From NCBI GenBank assembly GCA_963971575.1, contig OZ020622.1, forward strand, positions 29,170,301-29,234,300: a stretch of DNA of 64,000 nucleotides, read 5' to 3'. Shown here in pieces: positions 58,178-64,000 of the stretch. This stretch comes from Liopterus haemorrhoidalis (Eukaryota; Arthropoda; Insecta; Coleoptera; Dytiscidae). The notes beneath the pieces are model-generated. The model did no database searches. It had not been told where the DNA came from and saw only the letters and a list, made by a program, of their open reading frames with translations. The position numbers were made by a program, and so were the translations under genes. Positions within the stretch are counted from its first letter, which is position 1. Every line of letters begins with the position of its first letter.

Positions 58178-59510
58178 TTACAAATTTTCTTCTTCCCGTG
58201 ACTCATCAACTCCCAACAATTCTTTTATTCTCACACAAATGGCACGTTGCAAGATTGGTATTTCCAATCGTGCTCTCAATTGAGCATCCACTAATGCCAA
58301 TCCTAAATCCTTCAAGAAGGAACGGCGATTAGGCTTTTTTAGTTCTGTATTGGCTAGTGTATACAGAACCATCGCATTTATTCCACTCGCATATAAAATG
58401 TTGAACCACATTCTTAGCGGCCATCGGTTTGTTTTTCTAGAAGTGGTATAGGAATGGCATAATTGATCGAAAGTGTCAGTTCCTCCCTTTGTCTCATTGT
58501 AGGAGTGAATGCTTATTGGTTTACCTGTATCAAAATTTACAGAATTATCGTGGTGCATGGTCGATATCAATAAAACATTTTTATTTATTTTTTGGTGTGT
58601 ATGACACCAATGTTTTGTTATCATCGAATGCGAACAAAGATGTGCCCTTTCTTCTTAAAAAAATAGGAGGAATTTCTCGTTTATTCTTACGAAAGGTGCC
58701 AATCATGGTTAATTTCAATTCCGTGTACATTTTTTCTACTAGAGGTATCGAGGTAAACCAATTGTCTGTTGTTATGTTACAGTACATTCCGTGAATTGGT
58801 TCCGATAACTTTCTAACGTAGTAAGTTGGGACGGCTTCGTTTTCTACCTGCACCCTTCCTGTATATGGTATACCGTTAACCATATAGTTGGTTTTTGCGT
58901 CATTCAGCATAACAATCTTGCTAATTGTTCATCGATTGTACAATATTCATATGGTCTATAATCACTTATACAGTTATGTACAAAAATGTCCCATATTTCT
59001 CTAATTGGCGCAAATTTATCTTCAAGCCGTCTCGTCGCCCTGTCATTTTCATCATCAAATCTGAGACATGGCGACAAAAATTTGAATCTGTTTTTTGGCA
59101 TTGTGATCCTAAATATGCTGTTTCCAAAATCTAACGACCACAATTCATCTATATTGCTATTTGAAACTCTCAGTGCTCCTGCGATATACAACAAATCTAT
59201 TTATGCTTTTATTTCAGTTGAATTGGTTTGTTTCATGTAGCTTTGCAGATTTGCACCAACAGTTTCTCGTGAAACTTCTTCATTGGTATGAAGAACAATT
59301 AAATTCAGCATATCTTCTGTAATTAACAAATCCCATGCTTCTTTGCCAGATTTGTCCTGGTAAGTGGTGAACAATGTTATCTCGCCTCGGACGACCGCGT
59401 CTTGGTGGACAAATAGTTGGCCATTTATGCCCATTTTTACCAAATAATTCGTTATTTGGTAACGAAGTATTGTCACAAGTGGCCTGGTGTGTCTCTTCAA
59501 CTGAGGGTTG
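58178..59510 (-). pseudogene. piggyBac #2 transposase, main part, several frameshifts
   Basis: Minus-strand pieces in order: the NELFGKNGHKW and CPPRRGRPRRDNI region (59450-59360), then WDLLITEDMLNLIVLHTNEE (to 59201), RFKFLSPCLRFDDENDRATR with the first catalytic Asp in TIDEQL (58904-59194), the second in TTDNWFTSIPLVEKM (58581-58910), and the third in GGTDTFDQLCHSYTTSRKTN (58178-58624). Frame shifts occur near 59355, 58907 and 58620, with a deletion after TIDEQL. All three Asp are present, but the gene cannot be translated through. It is clearly different from piggyBac #1. Confidence 0.85.
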
Positions 59511-59519
59511 AGGAGCTAT

Positions 59520-60474
59520 GATCTTGGATGCTACTACCGAAATGAATACGTTAGGGTTAATCTAATACAAAGGTTCCAAAGTATAGAAGGGGCTCAAAGA
59601 CTTGACTTATATTAAGGCTACTAAGGCAATGGTCGTACAAACAATGATAACGATTAGAAAAACAATAAGAAGGCAACAGCAGACGCAGTTACTCATAGCT
59701 TACGAGAGGATTTTGGAAATAAGACCCACTGTGACTTGTTATAACCTGTAAAATGCCAAACTGGGGGGATGATAGAAAACACTGATTGAATGGTAACAGT
59801 AAGACTATTTATTAAACTTTATATTTACAACTATTATATCTCTATAAGTTTTATATGTTTATATAAGTATTTATTAAAATAAATGTATTTACTCTTATGC
59901 TATTTACTTGATTATTTCCTAAGTTAATACAACTGACAAGGCCCTGTCGATATAATATAAATATTAACACTCCGTCAGTGTTCGACCAAAAACAAATAGT
60001 TAGGGCTTTTAAGCGATCTTCAGACAAATAATTGATAAACTAAAATCTACTTACATAGTGGTCATTATAAGACTTGTATAATAACTTTTCAAAACTGTAG
60101 ACACTGATTAAGATCTGCTGATGATGGCGGACTCGATTGGTGAGTGACTGATGACTGATAATTAGCTAGACCTTTACCAGTCTTTTATAGTTCGTTCTGG
60201 GGCTTTTGAACGGAATTTGGTTATAATTTTCCCACGTTTCATCGTGACGTTTTCATATTAGGTCATTCCATAATGTGGCTCGGAATTTTCATTACCCGAA
60301 AAGATGTAAGCCACTTATTTCTAGATTCTGTTCGTCCACGTGTCGAGGTCACCCATGTTTTAATTAGTTTAAATTATTTGAATTTAGTCGTCAATATTTT
60401 GGGACTAATAAAGAATGTTTTCTTTTATATTCTTACAAAATACAGAGATGTATTTAACTTTATTTTCCCTACAT
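59520..60474 (-). mobile_element. LTR plus leader of an LTR retroelement inside piggyBac #2
   Basis: On the minus strand the segment from 60474 has LTR character: CTATAAAAG (TATA-like, near 60187), several AATAAA-type signals, and a CA-type end at 59747 (TTTTACA). It is followed by about 227 bp of possible leader that stops abruptly near 59520 at piggyBac coding. It separates the acidic N-terminus of the transposase from the rest. No second LTR and no coding, so the family is unknown, possibly gypsy-like. Confidence 0.45.
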
Positions 60475-60660
60475 GACAGTATCATCACTTCTAGATGACG
60501 AATCAATATCGTCAGCATCTTGATCGCTTTCGCTGTCAGATCGTTCTTCCACATGATCTTAATGCGAATCGGAGTTTTCTCCAAAAATACCTTCCTCGTC
60601 GCTTTCATCTAACCACAAATTATCTGCAGCAACTTGTAATTCGCTTTCATCCGCTGGACG
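60475..60660 (-). pseudogene. piggyBac #2 transposase, acidic N-terminus
   Basis: Minus-strand translation: ADESELQVAADNLWLDESDE, then GIFGENSDS, a stop, and ERSDSESDQDADDIDSSSRS followed by DDTV. Such Asp/Ser/Glu-rich starts are normal for piggyBac transposases. It runs straight into the LTR insertion. Confidence 0.65.
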
Positions 60661-60877
60661 GTGTTTAAATAATAACTTACATAGAAGATATTTTTTGTTC
60701 TAAAATGGAGCACTTTTACAGAACGGTCACAATACAACTTTCACTAGGTTATACTAGACTGAAAATGAATTTACATTGGGGTTGGAGTAGGTAGGTACAA
60801 TAGCTTTCGAGCATGCGTATGCAGATTTTTATACCTGCGTGGGTTTTAAAGACCCCACTGTGTCTTTTCAGGGTTAA

Positions 60878-61731
60878 AATTTAAAAAAAAAAGATGAATT
60901 TAAATGATTTCTCAATTAAATTTATAACAAATATGTTGGGCTAAATTAAACAAATAAATAATTATTATTTAAACAGAACGAATGACAAGTAGAAACGTTG
61001 AACCACGCGTTCGTTCTGAGTTGCAGCGACTATATGACGTTACTCAACCAAATGAAAAAATTTGAATTTAATGTTAATATGACAATATTTATGAATAAAA
61101 TTTAGAAAATATTAATAAACCCTTCTCTTGGTCTGACAAAAATGCAGTAATTAACAAATTACTGCCACAAAACCGAGTTTAACCACACCAAGAAATCGGG
61201 AGGGAAAAACTTCAGAATAAATTACTTTAAACAAATTTAATTTAATAATTAATATATCCTTTATATATTAATTAACCATTAACACCAATTGTAGTTAAAT
61301 TGAACTGATTCCAAAACTCTTTCACAATTATAAAATCAAAAACACGTCTACTCATTTTGATAGGAAACATATTAATGTATAAAAGGGATTAATTTGGCTG
61401 GAAGGTGTCTTACCAGTGGCTCTAAACAAGTTATATTTAAGAAAAACAAATGGTTATATTCAAATAAATTAAAATTAGGTTTTAAATTAATACAATAATA
61501 AATTATTACAGTATTATATAATATTATATAAAATATTATTGTATCGGGTAAAATATGGTAATATATTTGTACTTTGGAAATAAAATATAGTGAGGTTCTA
61601 AACATGTAAACATGTCTATGAAATGAATATTTATTTAAATTAAGTAAAATTGATAATTAAACGGAAACAAAAATAGACTTTATGATAAAAAATGAAAAAT
61701 ACAAGAAAGTACGCCCTAAGCGGGCGCTTCA
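60878..61731 (-). repeat. Right part of the BEL 3' LTR
   Basis: AT-rich DNA between piggyBac #2 and the LTR start at 61731. No coding recognised. Assigned to the LTR by position. Confidence 0.45.
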
Positions 61732-61739
61732 TTCCGCCG

Positions 61740-61980
61740 GCCAAAACGAATGTTTTAAAACTAGCGATGAAAACAACAAACAAATGAATGGTCAACGCTC
61801 GGTAATGGGGCGACCGGTAGGGTGGCCAATTTGACTACAGGTCTAACATATGTATTAGAGGAGGTTTTGACAGTAGCGACTCTTACTACTTGATCTCTTC
61901 CTGGAGACAGTTTAATCACTCGTCCCAATTTCCATTGTATAGGGGAAGGTTATCGTCCTTTATAAGAACCAACTGGTTCA
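61740..61980 (-). pseudogene. BEL pol C-terminus fragment (DUF5641-like)
   Basis: Minus-strand frames read LVLIKDDNLPL, then, after a shift, WKLGRVIKLSPGRDQVVRVA and VKTSSNTYVRPVVKLATLPV. This corresponds to the C-terminal domain also seen at 8506-8898 (LVLVKDDCLPPSKWLLGRIL). A purine-rich GGCCGGCGGAA follows directly before the LTR. Confidence 0.8.
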
Positions 61981-61981
61981 G

Positions 61982-62029
61982 CATAAAAAATGAAAAATAC
62001 AAGAAGGTACGCCCTAAGCGGGCGCTTCA
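61982..62029 (-). repeat. Truncated 5' LTR of the deleted BEL element
   Basis: Forty-eight bp nearly identical to 61684-61731 (TACGCCCTAAGCGGGCGCTTCA in both, listed here as two overlapping motifs, ACGCCCTAAGCGG and GCGGGCGCTTCA). Confidence 0.8.
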
Positions 62030-62143
62030 ATGGGTATAACATTACTTTTAACTTAAACATTTTTTTTATGAAAAAAATGCTGGCGAACTAATTAAGAACA
62101 GTTTCTATTTCTATTTGTATTTCCATTTCTTAACGGTTTTTTC

Positions 62144-63147
62144 TTAATATTTTGTTGGAAACCCATTACTGGCGACGGCAGCTCTGCATCTCTTTGGCAT
62201 AGACTCAATCAGAGTCTGGCATTCCTTTATCGTTATATTTCTCCACGCATTTTATGCAATTTGGTGCAACTCATTTAAATTATGAATTTTATGCTTCGCT
62301 ATCTCCTTCTTGAGTCTATGCCAGAGATTTGCCACGATGGCCACTTTATCACGTCCACATAATTTTTTTCAAACCAAATTTTCGTTGCACGTGCCGTATG
62401 CTTAAAATCGTTGTCGTGCATGAATTTCCAAACTACGGGCAATTTATCCTCAGCATACGGTAACATTACCTTATCTAATATGTCGATATATTTTATGGAA
62501 TCCATAGTTCCTTCTATGCGATATAACGGCCCGGTCCCTTTATAGGACATACAACCCCAAAGCATGATATTACCCCCGCCATGCTTTAAAGTTACCCTTG
62601 TATATTTGGGGTTAAATGCTTCATTTTTAGGGCGCCGTACATATTTTTTTCTATCTGACTCCAATCGATTAACCTTCGTTTCATCGCTCCAAAGGATATG
62701 CTTCCATTGGGAAATAGTCCAATCTTTATGTTCCTTGGCAAAAGCTAGCCTGTCCTTCCTGTTTTTTGATGAAAGTAGTGGCTTCTTTCTTACAGCTCTT
62801 CCAAATAGTTGGTTCTCATTCAATCTTTCTCTGATAGATTGAGCTGATAGTGCATTAGGTTCTTCAGCAAATATCTCCTTTTGGATTTCTTTGGAGCTAC
62901 GAAAGGGATTAGTTTTTGCCAATCGAACTATTCGTCGATCCACCGCTTCTGAAGTTTTTCGCGGTCGTCGACGTCTAGCTACATTTTCTGTGGTGTGATG
63001 TTTATTAAAATGTTGCATCGCGTTATAAACCATAGTTTTAGAACATTTTAATTTATTTGCAATTACTCCATAAGACATATTTTCATTTAAATGCAGTTTT
63101 ACTATGGCATCCCTCATGCCTGGTGCGCAACTTTTTTTTCTACCCAT
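62144..63147 (-). pseudogene. Tc1-like transposase, deletion removing the third catalytic residue
   Basis: Starts MGRKKSCAPGMRDAIVKLHL. Two helix-turn-helix parts (about 1-110) with a GRPR-like hook (RRRRPRKTSE) are followed by D in LWSDETKVNR and D in MHDNDFKHTA. After IKWPS about nine codons are missing with a frame change, and the frame resumes as NLWHRLKKEIAKHKIHNLNE. This is where the Glu of the DDE triad should be. Another in-frame TAA lies near 62225. It ends SMPKRCRAAVASNGFPTKY at TAA 62144. The overall length fits the family (about 340 aa). Confidence 0.9.
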
Positions 63148-63636
63148 AATAAAAAAAAAACTTAACCTACAACACAAAAAAACGAAATTGATTTTACCAC
63201 TATAACTCTTGTATTAATAATTCTTACCAGTGTTTTATTTGTTGACACAGCTCAGACTTCACAAAATAATGTTTTGCAATGTCGTTCCTAATTATATCGC
63301 CAATTGAAACATGCATATGTACGCTTGAAATGAACTAAACAAATTTTAAGACCGAAGATTTTTGGATGATGCAATATTTACTTTGGGGTATAGTAATAGG
63401 CATATAAAAATTAGTACATATTTGGCGATTTATCGACTATAGTTTAAACTAGAGAACATTGTCTGTAATTTTACCTGCCGTTCTTAATTAGTTCGCCGCA
63501 ACTGTACCTACCCAACCATGATTTCATCATATAAAGCAATTTTTAACTATGAAATAGCATGGTTGACTAGTGATTTACAACATAAGCTAGTGCTGCCCAT
63601 AGATCTGTTATAAAATAAACAAATAAAAATGTCTTA

Positions 63637-63924
63637 CCGACAGACTCTATTTTCACATGTGAGCAATCTAAAGCACCTATTACATTAGGGAATCGTGCTT
63701 TACTGAAAAATTGCGTTTTTGTTTGACGTATTTCATTTACTGTCCTTGGGAATTTTATAAATACTCTTCTTTGACGAGCAATGGCTTGCAATACTATCCA
63801 AACCAATTTCCCTGCTGTTGTTTTGTGAATACCAGCAAAATCTCCAGCTGTTATCGAGAAATTTCCTGTGGCTAAATACCGAAGTGTTAATAATAATGTA
63901 TTCATTGGATGTAATGCATCGTTT
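63637..63924 (-). pseudogene. PIF/Harbinger transposase, internal exon
   Basis: An acceptor (TTATTTGTCAG on the minus strand, at 63925) precedes NDALHPMNTLLLTLRYLATG, FAGIHKTTAGKLVWIVLQAI, RQTKTQFFSKARFPNVIGAL and DCSHVKIESV, with the first catalytic Asp in GALDCSH. The donor is at 63636. The first exon must lie beyond 64000. Together with 54041-54638 it forms a HARBI1-like nuclease. The triad's first Asp and Glu are present but the second is lost. Confidence 0.85.
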
Positions 63925-64000
63925 CTGACAAATAAGTTAATAAATATTAGACATAATTTGTTTGGTTTTTAAATCAAATACATCAATATTAATGCCCAAA

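Larger units (their letters stand above)
57753..60873 (-). mobile_element. piggyBac #2, 3121 bp, in the BEL LTR
   Basis: TTAA lies at 57749-57752 and 60874-60877. The termini are CCCTGGACAGACACAC and CCCTGAAAAGACACAG (inverted). It contains a decayed piggyBac transposase, itself interrupted by LTR-element sequence at about 59520-60474. Confidence 0.88.
57388..62029 (-). mobile_element. BEL/Pao-like LTR element, deleted, holding piggyBac #2
   Basis: The minus strand starts TGAAGCGCCCGCTTAGGGCG at 62029. After 48 bp of LTR it passes into BEL C-terminal coding (61980-61740) and then into a second LTR, again starting TGAAGCGCCCGC at 61731, which runs (with piggyBac #2 inside) to TGTGGCGCCCGC at 57388 on the plus strand. 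The flanks ATGAG (57383-57387) and ATGGG (62030-62034) agree at 4 of 5. Most of the 5' LTR and nearly all of gag-pol are deleted. The LTR would be about 1.2 kb. The left end rests on terminus symmetry and the near-duplication. Confidence 0.6.
54764..63504 (-). mobile_element. Tc1-like transposon with IR/DR ends, carrying three nested elements
   Basis: Outer repeats CAGTTGTGGCGAACTAATTA (54764) and CAGTTGCGGCGAACTAATTA (63504, inverted) are bordered by TA (54762-54763 and 63505-63506). Inner repeats CTGGCGAACTAATTAAGAAC (62080) and TTGGCGATATAATTAGGAAC (63304, inverted) give an IR/DR layout as in Sleeping Beauty-type elements. Outer-to-inner distance is 200 bp on the right and about 201 bp on the left once piggyBac #1 and the BEL element are subtracted. 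The element itself is then about 1.64 kb. Confidence 0.8.
54639..63636 (-). other. Harbinger intron expanded by nested transposons
   Basis: Donor GTAAGACA at 63636 (minus strand) and acceptor ending CAG at 54639 join two exons in frame (SV, then GGDN). Removing the Tc1-bounded insertion leaves about 255 bp of intron (54639-54763 plus 63505-63636). Confidence 0.75.

Overview
This 64-kb window is AT-rich eukaryotic DNA, most likely from an insect or another arthropod. It holds BEL/Pao, copia, PHD-ORF1 LINE, mariner, Tc1, piggyBac, PIF/Harbinger, hAT and Helitron sequences side by side, plus tRNA-derived SINE-like units and many short A/T-rich microsatellites. I found no convincing single-copy host gene. 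Almost every assignable base belongs to a transposable element or to a dispersed repeat. I cannot name the species.

Region 1-6 kb: the 3' part of a non-LTR retrotransposon with a restriction-like endonuclease (1-2187, broken by frameshifts), then a dispersed repeat (RepA) carrying two MITEs, then a repeat (RepB) with an internal microsatellite. Region 6-15 kb: a tandem-repeat-bearing Helitron-like element (HelB), interrupted by a hAT-like element (itself holding two 182-bp MITEs) and by a BEL/Pao retrotransposon with LTRs that look identical (8141-14261). The BEL polyprotein is open except for one stop codon. Region 15-22.5 kb: nested hAT elements, LINE scraps, a mariner with one stop codon, and two more hAT-like elements.

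Region 22.5-32.8 kb: a large inverted structure. Two HelB copies and two copies of a mariner end face each other around a PHD-ORF1 LINE. That LINE is split by a 4-kb Helitron (HelA, 25144-29173) built of about ten tandem units of roughly 420 bp, and by a 226-bp hAT MITE. Region 33-36.7 kb: an internally deleted copia element. A RepB copy sits in its pol, and a 780-bp element with 8-bp duplications and a THAP-like exon sits in one LTR. Region 38.8-44.4 kb: an apparently coding-intact two-ORF LINE (ORF1 with PHD finger and coiled coil, ORF2 with endonuclease and reverse transcriptase) with a long AAAT-rich 3' UTR. Region 44.6-53.9 kb: a 430-bp GT/GCGT tract, second copies of RepA and RepB, LINE fragments and a SINE.

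Region 53.1-64 kb: a PIF/Harbinger transposase gene whose ancestral intron of about 255 bp was expanded to about 9 kb. The order of insertion can be read from target duplications: Harbinger intron, then a Tc1 with IR/DR ends, then piggyBac #1 and a BEL element in the left Tc1 repeat, then piggyBac #2 inside the BEL LTR, then an LTR-element fragment inside piggyBac #2. The Harbinger, Tc1 and piggyBac #1 transposases have each lost a catalytic acidic residue through a small deletion.

Boundaries given to the base are supported by visible TIRs, LTR ends or target-site duplications. Boundaries of RepA, RepB, HelB 5' ends and old LINE fragments are approximate.
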